Shown here one piece after another: positions 1-8,318 of a stretch of DNA of 64,000 nt; positions within the stretch are counted from its first letter, which is position 1, and every line of letters starts with the position of its first letter. Origin of the DNA: CATQHS01 sp963422655 (GTDB lineage Bacteria; Actinomycetota; Acidimicrobiia; Acidimicrobiales; Aldehydirespiratoraceae); assembly GCA_963422655.1 (NCBI GenBank), contig OY730440.1, positions 2,728,001 through 2,792,000 on the forward strand, given 5' to 3'. The translations under genes were made by a program, and so were the position numbers. The notes under the pieces were generated by a model. It was not told the DNA's origin. It did not search any database and saw only the letters and a program-made list of their open reading frames with translations.

Positions 1-347
1 TCGGTTTTGCCGGTCCATTTGGTGATGGAGTCGCTGCGCTCACCAAGACCGTCGATGCGGGCGTCGATGCGATCGATGCGGGCACCGAGTTGGCCCCCGA
101 GTCTGTCGATGCGGGCGTTGGTTTCGTCGATGCGGGCGTTGGTTTCGTCGATGCGGGCGTTGGTTTCGTCGATGCGGGCGTTGGTTTCGTCGATGCGAGC
201 GTTGGTTTCGTCGATGCGAGCGTTGGTTTCGTCGATGCGGATACCGAGTGAATCCACGGACGCGCGGGTGCTTCTGCCCTCACTGCGCGTCGAGTAGAAC
301 ATCGTTCCCACACCCAGGACGATCACGATCAACAGGGCGATATCCAT
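1..347 (-). CDS. Membrane-anchored coiled-coil protein, 3' end outside the window
   Basis: The frame starts at an ATG at 347 with a strong GGAGGAG ribosome site 7 bases upstream and stays open to base 1, so the C-terminus is missing. Residues 1-17 form a hydrophobic segment (MDIALLIVIVLGVGTMF) that would act as an N-terminal membrane anchor. From about residue 38 the protein runs through six nearly perfect copies of the heptad IDETNAR, then looser repeats (ARIDRIDARIDGL). Isoleucine every seven residues with charged flanks predicts a long parallel coiled coil. It resembles in design the protein at 21064-21471, which has its anchor at the other end. No function can be assigned. Start and reading frame are secure; the total length is unknown. 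Confidence 0.75.
   Translation of the reverse strand, partial: MDIALLIVIVLGVGTMFYSTRSEGRSTRASVDSLGIRIDETNARIDETNARIDETNARIDETNARIDETNARIDETNARIDRLGGQLGARIDRIDARIDGLGERSDSITKWTGKT
108..233. repeat. Six tandem 21-bp units encoding coiled-coil heptads
   Basis: Six head-to-tail 21-base units of the form GATGCGGGCGTTGGTTTCGTC. The first four are identical and the last two share one substitution (GCGAGC for GCGGGC). Each unit is exactly seven codons of the minus-strand gene (IDETNAR), so copy-number change would lengthen or shorten the coiled coil without shifting the frame. Confidence 0.9.
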
Positions 348-540
348 CTGAGACTCCTCCTTACGTGCAGAGCACGACAACCGTTGGTAGTGGGGAAGTC
401 GACTAACCGTCTGACTAGGCTGTCCATCGTAGCGGTTGAGAACGTCATTTGCGAACGCGATTCCACTAGCAGGTCGATTATCCGAACCCTTACCCGTGGA
501 ACCGACCCCGCAAGATCGAAGAAAGTTGACAAGCGCTAAC

Positions 541-918
541 GTGGCCGGGGTGAACCGCGCCCGTGATGAGACCCTGGAAAGGTACCGGGCCAGCATCGAC
601 AACATCGATGCCGCGCTCGTCTTCCTGCTGGCGGAACGGTTCAAGATCACCGAGCAGGTCGGTGACTACAAGACCGGCGTCGGACTGCCTGCGTCCGATC
701 CCGAACGAGAAGCGGCTCAGATTGCCAGACTGCGCGAGCTGGCCCGGGCTGCCGATCTCGACCCGGACTTCAGCGAGAAGTTCTTGCGATTTGTGGTCAG
801 CGAGGTCATCCGCCACCACATGTCCAACGCCGGTGCCACCGGCCGCTTTGGGATCGGGCGAGGCAGACCGGTGACCGACGAGTCCGGCGCTGTCGACACC
901 TGGGACCGGGCGCGGTGA
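541..918 (+). CDS. Chorismate mutase, AroQ-type
   Basis: A protein of about 125 residues matching the small all-helical AroQ chorismate mutase domain, which rearranges chorismate to prephenate in phenylalanine and tyrosine synthesis. Visible hallmarks: RYRASIDNIDAALVFLLAERF (first helix), the ERFKITEQVGDYK helix carrying the active-site Arg/Lys pattern, and a C-terminal FLRFVVSEVIRHH helix. I chose the GTG at 541 because the homology begins just after it; the frame is open back to a weak TTG at 436, which would add 35 residues unlike the family. A GTG at 550 is also possible. The next gene starts 14 bases after the stop, so the pair may be co-transcribed, though the functions are unrelated. 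Confidence 0.85.
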   Translation: MAGVNRARDETLERYRASIDNIDAALVFLLAERFKITEQVGDYKTGVGLPASDPEREAAQIARLRELARAADLDPDFSEKFLRFVVSEVIRHHMSNAGATGRFGIGRGRPVTDESGAVDTWDRAR

Positions 919-932
919 AGGTCTGAGAGCCG

Positions 933-1913
933 GTGCGCGCCGTCGTCATCGAAGAGAGGGGTGGACCGGAAGTCCTCGAGATCCGGGAGCTGCCCGACCC
1001 CGTGCCGGGTCCTGAAGAAGTGCTGGTCGGCGTGATCTCCTCGGCCGTCAACCGAGCCGACCTGCTTCAGCGCCGGGGCTTGTATCCCGGCCCTCCCATG
1101 GCCCATGAGATCCCCGGCTTGGAGCTGGCCGGGCGGGTCAGAGCCACCGGGGAGCGGGTGAGACGGCTGGCGGTGGATGACCCGGTGATGGGGATCACCA
1201 ACGGGGGCGGGTACGCATCGCTGATCGCCATCCACGAACGCCAAGTCATGGTGGTGCCCGAGGCTCTCCCGATCGAGATCGCCGGTGGCTTCCCCGAGGT
1301 GTTCATCACCGCTTGGGATGCACTCGTCCGCCAGGGTGGGCTCACGTCGGGCCGGTGGGCGCTGGTGCATGCCGGCGCATCCGGGGTGGGCACCGCCGCC
1401 ATCCAGATCGCCAAGGCCATCGGAGCTCGGATCGCGGTCACCGCATCGGCTTCCAAGCACGACGTGTGTCGCGAGCTGGGGGCCGATGTCGTCATCGATT
1501 ACTCCAGCTCTGACTTCGTCGAGGCGGTGATGGACGCCACCGGGGGAACCGGTGCGGACGTGGTCCTCGACGTCATCGGAGGTGATTACCTGCCCCGCAA
1601 CGTGGCCAGCGTGAGGGTCGGAGGCCGGATCCTTCAGGTAGGTACGTTGGCCGGCGGCGTCCGTCCCTTCGATGTCGGGACCCTCTTGGCCCGCCGGGCC
1701 GCTCTGGTCGGTACCACGCTGCGAGCCCGACCCATCGAGGAAAAGATCGCTGTCACCCGGGAGTTCGCAGCCCAGATGCTGCCTCATGTCGCGGCCGGGG
1801 TGATGGCCCCGGTGGTCGACAGCCACTACGAGTTGGACGACGTGGCCTCGGCCCACCAGCGCATGGAGGCCAACCTCAACATCGGCAAGCTCATCATCGA
1901 TGTCGATGGTTGA
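933..1913 (+). CDS. NAD(P)H:quinone oxidoreductase, zinc-independent MDR family (PIG3-like)
   Basis: A 326-residue medium-chain dehydrogenase/reductase. The N-terminal GroES-like fold (MRAVVIEERGGPEVLEI, then SAVNRADLLQRRGLYP) is typical of the TP53I3/PIG3 quinone oxidoreductase branch, and the structural and catalytic zinc cysteines of alcohol dehydrogenases are absent. The Rossmann motif sits at about residues 143-160 (HAGASGVGTAAIQIAK). It probably reduces quinones or enone substrates with NADPH. GTG start at 933, directly downstream of the chorismate mutase. Family assignment is firm, the physiological substrate is not. Confidence 0.88.
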   Translation: MRAVVIEERGGPEVLEIRELPDPVPGPEEVLVGVISSAVNRADLLQRRGLYPGPPMAHEIPGLELAGRVRATGERVRRLAVDDPVMGITNGGGYASLIAIHERQVMVVPEALPIEIAGGFPEVFITAWDALVRQGGLTSGRWALVHAGASGVGTAAIQIAKAIGARIAVTASASKHDVCRELGADVVIDYSSSDFVEAVMDATGGTGADVVLDVIGGDYLPRNVASVRVGGRILQVGTLAGGVRPFDVGTLLARRAALVGTTLRARPIEEKIAVTREFAAQMLPHVAAGVMAPVVDSHYELDDVASAHQRMEANLNIGKLIIDVDG

Positions 1914-1991
1914 CCGAAGACGCGGCCCGGACGGAGCTCACGGGTGGATCCCGACGGGCTTGGTGTCCGGTGATCGTGCGACGTCTTCCGG

Positions 1992-3257
1992 CTAGCGCTG
2001 GCCGATGGGGACGTAGTCGCGTTCCTCGGGCCCTGTGTAGAGCTGGCGGGGTCGAGCGATCTTGTGGTCTTGCTCGAGCATCTCGTTCCAGTGAGCCAGC
2101 CAGCCCGGTGTTCGTCCTATGGCGAACAGCACGGTGAACATGTCGGTGGGGAATCCCATCGACTGGTAGATCAAGCCCGAGTAGAAGTCGACGTTGGGAT
2201 ACAGGTGGCGACTCACGAAGTAGTCGTCGACCAGTGCCACCTCCTCCAGTTTCAGGGCGATGTCGAGCAACGGGTTCGTGCCGGTCACGTCGAAGACGGA
2301 GTAGGCGGTTTCCTTGATGATCCGGGCTCGAGGGTCGTAGTTCTTGTACACCCGGTGCCCGAATCCCATGAGCCGGCCCTCGCCCCGCTTGACCGCGGCC
2401 ACGAAGTCGTCGACTTGGTCGAGCGAGTCGATCTGGCCCAGCATGTTGAGCACAGCCTCGTTGGCCCCGCCGTGGCGGGGGCCGTAGAGGGCGCCGCAGG
2501 CGGCTGCTACCAGGGTGTAGGGGTCGGCGTGGGACGATCCCACCACTCTGGCCGTGGTGGTGGAGCAGTTCTGCCCGTGGTCGGCGTGGAGAATGAAGAG
2601 GATGCGCAATGCCCTGACCAGTACCTCCTCGGGTGCGTAGGTGGTGTCGATGTCAAACATCATCTTCAGGAAGCGGGTAGGGTAGTCGTCGGCATTGTCG
2701 GGGAAGATGAACGGCAGACCCTTCGAGAAGCGGTAGGCGGTTGCGGCCAGGGTCGGGATCTTGGCGATGAGGCGGATGATCTGGGCCATTCGGACTTCGG
2801 GGTCGGCGATGTCCTTGGCCTGGGGGTAAAACGTCGACAGTCCCGCCACCCCGGAGGTGAGCAGTCCCATGGGGTGGGCGTCGTAGTGGAAGGCGTCGTA
2901 GATCCGTTTGCGGAAGTTCTCGTGGACGAAGGTGTGGTGGGTGATCTCGTATACCCAGGTGTCGTACTGGACCTGGGTGGGTAGCTCCCCGAAGATGAGC
3001 AGGTAGGCGACCTCGAGGAAAGTGCTGCGCTCGGCTAGTTCTTCGATCGGGTAGCCCCGATAACGGAGGGCCCCGGCGTCGCCGTCAACTTCGCTGATGG
3101 CGCTGGTGGTGACGGCCGTGGTGGTCAAGCCCGGATCGTGGAACCAGGTACTCCCCAGCAGCTTGCGCCAGCCCGATGCATCGACCCCACCGTTGACTAT
3201 GGGTATCTCGATGCTTTCCCCGGATCGGTTGTCGGTGATGGTGATGCTTTCGGCCAC
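1992..3257 (-). CDS. gltA: Citrate synthase (type II, GltA-like)
   Basis: 421 residues, close to the usual length of bacterial GltA. It condenses acetyl-CoA with oxaloacetate at the entry to the TCA cycle. The three catalytic residues are all present: His in GPRHGGANEA (about 262), His in GFGHRVYKNYDPRA (about 301) and Asp in PNVDFYSG (about 357). HADHGQNCSTTTAR precedes the active site as in the family. An N-terminal beta-rich segment (residues 1-45) is the hallmark of the type II hexameric form. It is the last gene of a minus-strand block that also has aconitase, so two consecutive TCA steps lie together. A 2-methylcitrate synthase is less likely given the type II architecture. Confidence 0.95.
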   Translation of the reverse strand: MAESITITDNRSGESIEIPIVNGGVDASGWRKLLGSTWFHDPGLTTTAVTTSAISEVDGDAGALRYRGYPIEELAERSTFLEVAYLLIFGELPTQVQYDTWVYEITHHTFVHENFRKRIYDAFHYDAHPMGLLTSGVAGLSTFYPQAKDIADPEVRMAQIIRLIAKIPTLAATAYRFSKGLPFIFPDNADDYPTRFLKMMFDIDTTYAPEEVLVRALRILFILHADHGQNCSTTTARVVGSSHADPYTLVAAACGALYGPRHGGANEAVLNMLGQIDSLDQVDDFVAAVKRGEGRLMGFGHRVYKNYDPRARIIKETAYSVFDVTGTNPLLDIALKLEEVALVDDYFVSRHLYPNVDFYSGLIYQSMGFPTDMFTVLFAIGRTPGWLAHWNEMLEQDHKIARPRQLYTGPEERDYVPIGQR

Positions 3258-3320
3258 GGCATGATCGTAGACCAGCCAAGGGCTCGAACCCTATTCGTTC
3301 ACTGGACGGTTCCCGGAGAG

Positions 3321-3340
3321 GTCCGGGCACGGGCCCGGAC
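3321..3340 (-). terminator. GC-rich hairpin between the carboxyltransferase gene and gltA
   Basis: Perfect 8-bp inverted repeat GTCCGGGC / GCCCGGAC with a 4-base loop, just downstream of the carboxyltransferase stop. No T-tract follows, so it could be an intrinsic attenuating hairpin or simply an RNA stability element ahead of gltA. Confidence 0.35.
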
Positions 3341-3343
3341 CGG

Positions 3344-4693
3344 TCACAGCGGCGAGTTGTCGTGGCGGCGGCGGGGCAGCCTCTCCCGCTTGGCGGCCAG
3401 CATCTCCAAGGCGGCATGGATCTCCCGGCGAGTGTCGGCTGGGTCGATCACCGCGTCGATCGTGCCCCGCTCAGCTGCGATGTAGGGGTTGAGGAGGCGA
3501 TGCTCATAGGCCGCCTCCAACTCGGCCCGCTCCGGGGCCGGCGTGTGGCGGTGGAGGATCTCCACGGCCCCCTTGGCCCCCATCACGGCGATCTCGGCCG
3601 AGGGCCAGGCCAGAGCGATGTCGTTGCCCATGGGTTTGGAGTCCATGACGATGTAGGCCCCGCCGTAGGACTTGCGAATGGTGACGTTGACCCTGGCCAC
3701 GGTGGCCCGGGCGTAGGCGAAGGCGAAAGCAGCTCCGTAGCGGATCATGCCCCGCCATTCGAGATCCTTGCCGGGGTAGAACCCCGATGTGTCCACGAAA
3801 GTCACCAGCGGCAGGTTGAAGGCGTCGCAGAAGGCTACGAACCGCCCCCCTTTGCGGGAAGCGGTGATATCGAGCGTCCCGGCCAAGGCTTGGGGCTGGT
3901 TGGCCACGATCCCCACGGCCCGTCCCCCGATGGTGGCGAAGGCGGTTACGAGGTTTTTGGCCCAGCCGGCGTGGGGTTCGAGCAGGGTGCCGTCATCGAC
4001 GACGATGGCCAGTATGTCACGGATGTCGTAGCTGCCAGCCGAGCTGGCCGGGAGCACATCGAAGGCTTCGGGGGTGGGGCGATCGACCGGATCGGCGCAA
4101 TGCCGCACCGGAGGATCGGCGTCGTTGTGGTCGGGGATGTGATCCAGTAGTTCGGCCACGACCTCGTCGGCTTCGGTACCGTCAGCGACTACGAAGCTGG
4201 CCACCCCCGACCGGTGGTGATGGGTGTGGGAGCCGCCCAGTTCCTCACGGTCCACGGGAATCCCGGTGAACTGCTCGACCATGAGCGGCCCCGAGACGAA
4301 GGCGTAGGCATCGGTGGTCATGACCACGAAGTCGGCCAACCCCAGCATCAGTGCCGGTCCCGACACCGTGGGGCCAGTGGCGACCGCGATGACGGGCACG
4401 ATGCCCGAGCAGCGGGTCAGTTCCCGGGCCGCTGCGGCCCAGCCGTTCAGGGCGTCCACTCCTTCGGAGATGTCAGCGCCCGAAGACGTGAGCCGCAGCA
4501 CGATCGGGAGCCGTTGTCGGCGGGCATGGCGAGCGGCGGCGGCCATGCTGTGCCCGTCGGACGACAGCAGCGCCCCGAACCGATCATCGGTTCCCTGGGC
4601 GTCGACGTCGATTACGGACCGGTCGCTGATCTCTGAGGCCCGGATCCGCACGAATCCGGAGGTGCGGGCTCGGATCTGGAGAGGTTCGGTCAT
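3344..4693 (-). CDS. Acyl-CoA carboxylase carboxyltransferase subunit
   Basis: 449 residues from the ATG at 4693 (the frame is open further upstream to 4807, but that would overlap the LysR gene). The C-terminal half is a clear carboxyltransferase domain: GRAVGIVANQPQALAG, FVDTSGFYPG, RKSYGGAYIVM and AVMGAKGAVEIL are hallmark acyl-CoA-binding and oxyanion-hole segments of PccB/AccD-type subunits. The N-terminal half is shorter and more divergent than in PccB (about 510-540 residues), lacking the opening arginine-rich segment. It would transfer CO2 from biotin to acetyl-, propionyl- or another acyl-CoA. No biotin carboxylase or BCCP gene lies in the window, so its partner must be elsewhere. 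Confidence 0.85.
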   Translation of the reverse strand: MTEPLQIRARTSGFVRIRASEISDRSVIDVDAQGTDDRFGALLSSDGHSMAAAARHARRQRLPIVLRLTSSGADISEGVDALNGWAAAARELTRCSGIVPVIAVATGPTVSGPALMLGLADFVVMTTDAYAFVSGPLMVEQFTGIPVDREELGGSHTHHHRSGVASFVVADGTEADEVVAELLDHIPDHNDADPPVRHCADPVDRPTPEAFDVLPASSAGSYDIRDILAIVVDDGTLLEPHAGWAKNLVTAFATIGGRAVGIVANQPQALAGTLDITASRKGGRFVAFCDAFNLPLVTFVDTSGFYPGKDLEWRGMIRYGAAFAFAYARATVARVNVTIRKSYGGAYIVMDSKPMGNDIALAWPSAEIAVMGAKGAVEILHRHTPAPERAELEAAYEHRLLNPYIAAERGTIDAVIDPADTRREIHAALEMLAAKRERLPRRRHDNSPL

Positions 4694-4721
4694 GGTTGTC
4701 GCGTACCGTCGGTTGCCGTGA

Positions 4722-5684
4722 TCAGTTCGCTCTACCGGATGTACGGGCCGCGGCTTTGCGGACCGGACGCTCGGCCAGATACATGTGGGGCTGGTTGGGC
4801 GCCTCACTCTCGATCACCTCGCGGATTATCTCGGCCACGGTTCGTGACGGTACCGACGGCGTGGTTCTCCGGTTGAGGGCCAAGCCGACTACCCGAGGAC
4901 CGAGCCCTTCGACCATCACGCTCTTCCAGGGTCCGGACGTCATGCCAAGGGTGGCGCCGGCCGGGAGCAGAGCCGGAGCGAATCCCTGAGCGGCCAGCGT
5001 CGTCAGCAGGCGCAAACCGTCGACCTCGGCTCGGGCCTTCAGCTTCGACCGGACTTGGCGAGCGTCGGTGTCGATCTCATCGCGAAACGACGTCCCCTGG
5101 GGTGGTAGCAGGATCTCGTGGTGGGCCAGATCGGCCAGCGCGACGCGGTCGCAGCGGGCCAGTTCGTGGTCTTCGGGTGCCACCAGCACCCTGTCCTCAC
5201 AGAACAGGTTCTCGGTCTCGATGCCGGGGTCGGCGGCGGGGAGGTTCACCACGGCCAAGTCGAGCCGATTCTGGACGAGCAGGGTGACCAGAGACGTGGT
5301 GGTGGCGTCCACGATGATCACTTCCAGCCTCCGGTGCCGACGCTGGACTTCGTCGAGGAGGAGCGGGGCCAGCCACCGGGCCGTGGTACCGATCATGCCG
5401 GTTCTGACCCTGCCGGTCAGGTCCTCCCGTATGGACACCAAGTCATCTTGGATGGCTTGCAGCTCGACTTGGATTCGGCGGGCCCGGTCGGCCACGATCT
5501 CGCCCTCGGGAGTGAGGGCGCCCCGGTTCCGGTCGATGAGCCGGACCCCAACTTCCCGCTCGAGATGGGACACGTGGGTCGACACGTTGGACTGGACAGT
5601 GTGCAGAGCTCGGGCTGCGGCTGAGAAACTCTGGTGCTCGGCCACAGCCAGCAGCGCTTTGAGCTGGCGTAAATCCATCGCCAC
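4722..5684 (-). CDS. LysR-family transcriptional regulator
   Basis: 320 residues with the standard LysR plan. The winged helix-turn-helix is at residues 4-63 (LRQLKALLAVAEHQSFSAAA, then VQSNVSTHVSHLEREVG), followed by a linker helix and a substrate-binding effector domain. It ends 28 bases before the carboxyltransferase gene and follows aconitase by about 90 bases on the same strand. It is therefore a candidate regulator of the aconitase / carboxylase / citrate synthase block, perhaps sensing a TCA intermediate, but the sequence does not reveal the ligand. Confidence 0.9.
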   Translation of the reverse strand: MAMDLRQLKALLAVAEHQSFSAAARALHTVQSNVSTHVSHLEREVGVRLIDRNRGALTPEGEIVADRARRIQVELQAIQDDLVSIREDLTGRVRTGMIGTTARWLAPLLLDEVQRRHRRLEVIIVDATTTSLVTLLVQNRLDLAVVNLPAADPGIETENLFCEDRVLVAPEDHELARCDRVALADLAHHEILLPPQGTSFRDEIDTDARQVRSKLKARAEVDGLRLLTTLAAQGFAPALLPAGATLGMTSGPWKSVMVEGLGPRVVGLALNRRTTPSVPSRTVAEIIREVIESEAPNQPHMYLAERPVRKAAARTSGRAN

Positions 5685-5752
5685 CGACGATATCTACTAT
5701 CAGTTCAAACTGTTGGAACGATACCGACTCGTAGTGTTGAATAGGGGTCTAT

Positions 5753-5783
5753 GAAGCGGCTGACTCCCCCCGTCAGCCGCTTC
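5753..5783 (-). terminator. Strong 12-bp hairpin over the aconitase stop codon
   Basis: Perfect inverted repeat GAAGCGGCTGAC / GTCAGCCGCTTC with a 7-base loop of TCCCCCC. The right arm contains the aconitase TGA (5775-5773). On the plus strand it is followed by TGCCTTTT; on the minus strand, where the gene lies, there is no T-run. It may stabilise the 3' end of the aconitase mRNA or terminate it Rho-independently in the actinobacterial, tail-less manner. Confidence 0.55.
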
Positions 5784-8070
5784 TGCCTTTTCGGGTTTCG
5801 AGACGGATGATGTTGAGGGCGCTGCCGGCCCGGAACCATTCGATCTGGTCGGGGCTGAGGGTGTGGTCGGCTCTGAAACTCCATTGTCGGCCCTGCGGTG
5901 TGGTGACTTCCACGGTGACCCACTGCCCCGGCGCCAGCTCGCCCAGACCCCGCACCGCGATCCGGTCGTCCTCGCCGATGCCCTCGTAGTCAGCAGGATC
6001 GGCGAATGTGAGGGCCAACACGCCCTGCTTCTTCAGATTGGTTTCGTGGATGCGGGCGAAACTTCGGGCCAAGGCCAACACGCAGCCCCGGAACCGGGGC
6101 TCCATGGCGGCGTGCTCCCGACTGGAGCCCTCGCCGGTGTTGTGGTCGCCTATGAACACCCAGCGTATCTGGGCTTCATGGTAGGAGCGGGCGATCTCGG
6201 GGAAGGGTTGGATCCGGCCCGTGAGCTGGTTCTTGCCGTGCCCTGTCTCGTAGCCGTCGTAGGCATTGACGACCCCGAGGTACAGGTTGGCGGAGATGTT
6301 CTCGAGGTGGCCCCGGTACCGCAGCCACGGCCCGGCCGCTGAGATGTGATCGGTGGTGCACTTGCCCTTGGCCTTGGCGATGATGGGCAGGTTCTCGTAG
6401 TCGAAGCCGTCCCAGGGTTCGAACGGCTCCAGCAACTGCAAGCGTTGAGAGGTGGGCGACACCCTGACCTCGATGCCCTCGGGACTTTCGGGCGAGGCCA
6501 CGAAGGTGTCGGCGCCCGGGTCGAACCCCAGGGGAGGCAGTTCGATGCCGGTGGGTGGGACCAGACGAACCTGTTGGCCTGACTCGTTGACGAGGGTGTC
6601 GTCGAGCGGGTCGAAGTCGAGAGTGCCGGCGATGGCCAAGGCGATCACGGTCTCGGGCGAAGTAACGAAGGCCAGAGTGGCAGCGTCTCCGTCGTTGCGC
6701 TTGGGGAAGTTGCGGTTGTAGGAGGTGACGATCACGTTGGGTTCACCCGGGGTGTGACTCTCGTCGGACGACCGGTCCCACTGCCCGATACAGGGACCGC
6801 AGGCGTTGGCCAGCACGGTGGCGCCCAGTGCCTCGAAGTCGGCCATGAGCCCGTCTCGCACGATGGTGGCTCGGATCTGCTCGGATCCGGGGGTGACCAG
6901 TAGTCGGGTCCGGGCTCGCAGGCCCTTGGCTGCCGCGTCCCTGGCGATGGATGCGGCCCGGGTGATGTCTTCGTAGGAGGAGTTGGTGCAGCTTCCGATG
7001 AGGGCGGCGCTGATGTTCGTGGGCCAGCCCTTGTCACGGGCTTCGGCGCCGAGATCGGCCACTTCCCGGGCCCGGTCCGGGGTGTGAGGGCCGTTGATGT
7101 GGGGGCCGAGCCGGTCCAGGTCGATCTCTATGACTCGGTCGTAGTGGGCGGCCGGGTCATTGAGGACCTCGTCGTCGGGGCGCAGGTGCGCAGCGACGAC
7201 CTCGGCGGCGTCGGCCACCTGCTCGCGTCCAGTGCTGTGGAGATAGCGGGCCATGGCGTCGTCATAGGCGAACAGCGAGGTGGTGGCCCCGATCTCGGCC
7301 CCCATGTTGCAGATGGTGGCCTTGCCGGTGGCACTGAGGCTGCTGGCCCCGGAGCCGAAGTACTCGACGATGGCCCCGGTGCCACCAACGACGGTGAGGA
7401 TCTCGGCCACCTTCAAGATGACGTCTTTGGGTGCGGCCCAGCCGTGGAGCCGGCCGGTGAGATGGATGCCGATCATTTCGGGCCAGCGTCCGGTCCAGCC
7501 CGATCCGGTCATCACGTCCACGGCATCGGCCCCGCCGACACCCACCGCCACCATGCCCAAGCCCCCGGCGTTGGGGGTGTGACTGTCGGTACCGACCATC
7601 ATGCCGCCGGGGAAGGCGTAGTTCTCCAGTACCACTTGGTGGATGATCCCGCTGCCCGGCTGCCAGAACCCGGCCCCGTACCGGGCGCTCACGTCGGCCA
7701 GGAACTCATAGACCTCCCGGTTGTTGTCCAGAGCGGTAAGCAGGTCTCTCTTACCGTCGGTGCGGGCTTCGATCAAGTGATCGCAGTGGGTGGTGGTGGG
7801 CGCTTGGACCCGGTCCAGCCCGGCGGTCATGAACTGGAGCCACGCCATCTGGGCGGTGGCATCCTGCATGGCCACTCGGTCGGGTCGCAGGTTCACGTAG
7901 GACTTGCCCCGTTCGAGAGGTTGGTCGGGATCATCGAGGTGGTTGACGAGGATCTTCTCGGCCAAGGTGAGGCCCCGACCGAGCCGCTGACGGGCGGCTC
8001 GGAGCCGCGGGCCAAAAGTGGCGTAGACGTCGGCGATGAGCTCGATGGGGGTGCTGGCGGCCACGGTCAT
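5773..8070 (-). CDS. Aconitate hydratase, mitochondrial-type
   Basis: 765 residues from the ATG at 8070, which has a GAGG ribosome site. An in-frame upstream start at 8211 would add 47 proline-rich residues with no family match. The iron-sulfur ligands are Cys in GSCTNSSYED (about 360) and the pair in ANACGPCIGQWDR (about 424 and 427), almost the spacing of mitochondrial aconitase (358, 421, 424). The swivel domain includes AKGKCTTDHISAAGPW and GEGSSREHAA. It interconverts citrate and isocitrate. The length matches the mitochondrial-type clade rather than the roughly 900-residue AcnA/IRP type usual in actinobacteria. It heads the minus-strand block with a LysR gene and citrate synthase. Confidence 0.93.
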   Translation of the reverse strand: MTVAASTPIELIADVYATFGPRLRAARQRLGRGLTLAEKILVNHLDDPDQPLERGKSYVNLRPDRVAMQDATAQMAWLQFMTAGLDRVQAPTTTHCDHLIEARTDGKRDLLTALDNNREVYEFLADVSARYGAGFWQPGSGIIHQVVLENYAFPGGMMVGTDSHTPNAGGLGMVAVGVGGADAVDVMTGSGWTGRWPEMIGIHLTGRLHGWAAPKDVILKVAEILTVVGGTGAIVEYFGSGASSLSATGKATICNMGAEIGATTSLFAYDDAMARYLHSTGREQVADAAEVVAAHLRPDDEVLNDPAAHYDRVIEIDLDRLGPHINGPHTPDRAREVADLGAEARDKGWPTNISAALIGSCTNSSYEDITRAASIARDAAAKGLRARTRLLVTPGSEQIRATIVRDGLMADFEALGATVLANACGPCIGQWDRSSDESHTPGEPNVIVTSYNRNFPKRNDGDAATLAFVTSPETVIALAIAGTLDFDPLDDTLVNESGQQVRLVPPTGIELPPLGFDPGADTFVASPESPEGIEVRVSPTSQRLQLLEPFEPWDGFDYENLPIIAKAKGKCTTDHISAAGPWLRYRGHLENISANLYLGVVNAYDGYETGHGKNQLTGRIQPFPEIARSYHEAQIRWVFIGDHNTGEGSSREHAAMEPRFRGCVLALARSFARIHETNLKKQGVLALTFADPADYEGIGEDDRIAVRGLGELAPGQWVTVEVTTPQGRQWSFRADHTLSPDQIEWFRAGSALNIIRLETRKGRSG

Positions 8071-8264
8071 GGTCACTACCTCGGGGTTTGGTGGAGATGG
8101 GAGGTGCTCGGTTTGAGCCGGAGAGCCCTCCACCAAGTTTAGTTTCGGTGCCTCGAGAATCGGCCTCAGGGATGCAGATGATGGGGGGCGCTGGATCGGC
8201 GGGAGAGCCAACAGTTAAACGGGTGGGCGGCGGCGCGCTGCGAGCTATGGGTTGCTCCGGGTGG

Positions 8265-8292
8265 TTGACAAAGTATTGGAAGTAAGTAATAC
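8265..8292 (+). promoter_or_regulatory. Sigma-70-type promoter of the sialidase gene
   Basis: TTGACA (8265-8270), 16-base spacer, TAATAC (8287-8292), followed 26 bases later by the ATG at 8319 with a GGAGG ribosome site at 8310-8314. The near-consensus -35 box stands out in this GC-rich window. Confidence 0.6.
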
Positions 8293-8318
8293 TGCTCCCG
8301 TTCTTGGCTGGAGGAATT

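Noticed and set aside
108..233. CRISPR-like regular 21-bp repeat
   Set aside because: There are no spacers: the units are directly contiguous, are multiples of three, and encode a coiled-coil heptad on the minus strand.
7..297. Plus-strand 96-codon Ser/Met/Arg-rich frame
   Set aside because: It is the antisense of the heptad repeats. The minus-strand frame has a strong ribosome site, a membrane segment and a heptad pattern.
717..1856. 379-codon minus-strand frame
   Set aside because: It is antisense to chorismate mutase and the quinone oxidoreductase, both of which have clear family motifs.
3280..3302. T-arm-like GGGCTCGAACCCT, possible tRNA
   Set aside because: No acceptor stem, anticodon arm or CCA can be built around it on either strand.
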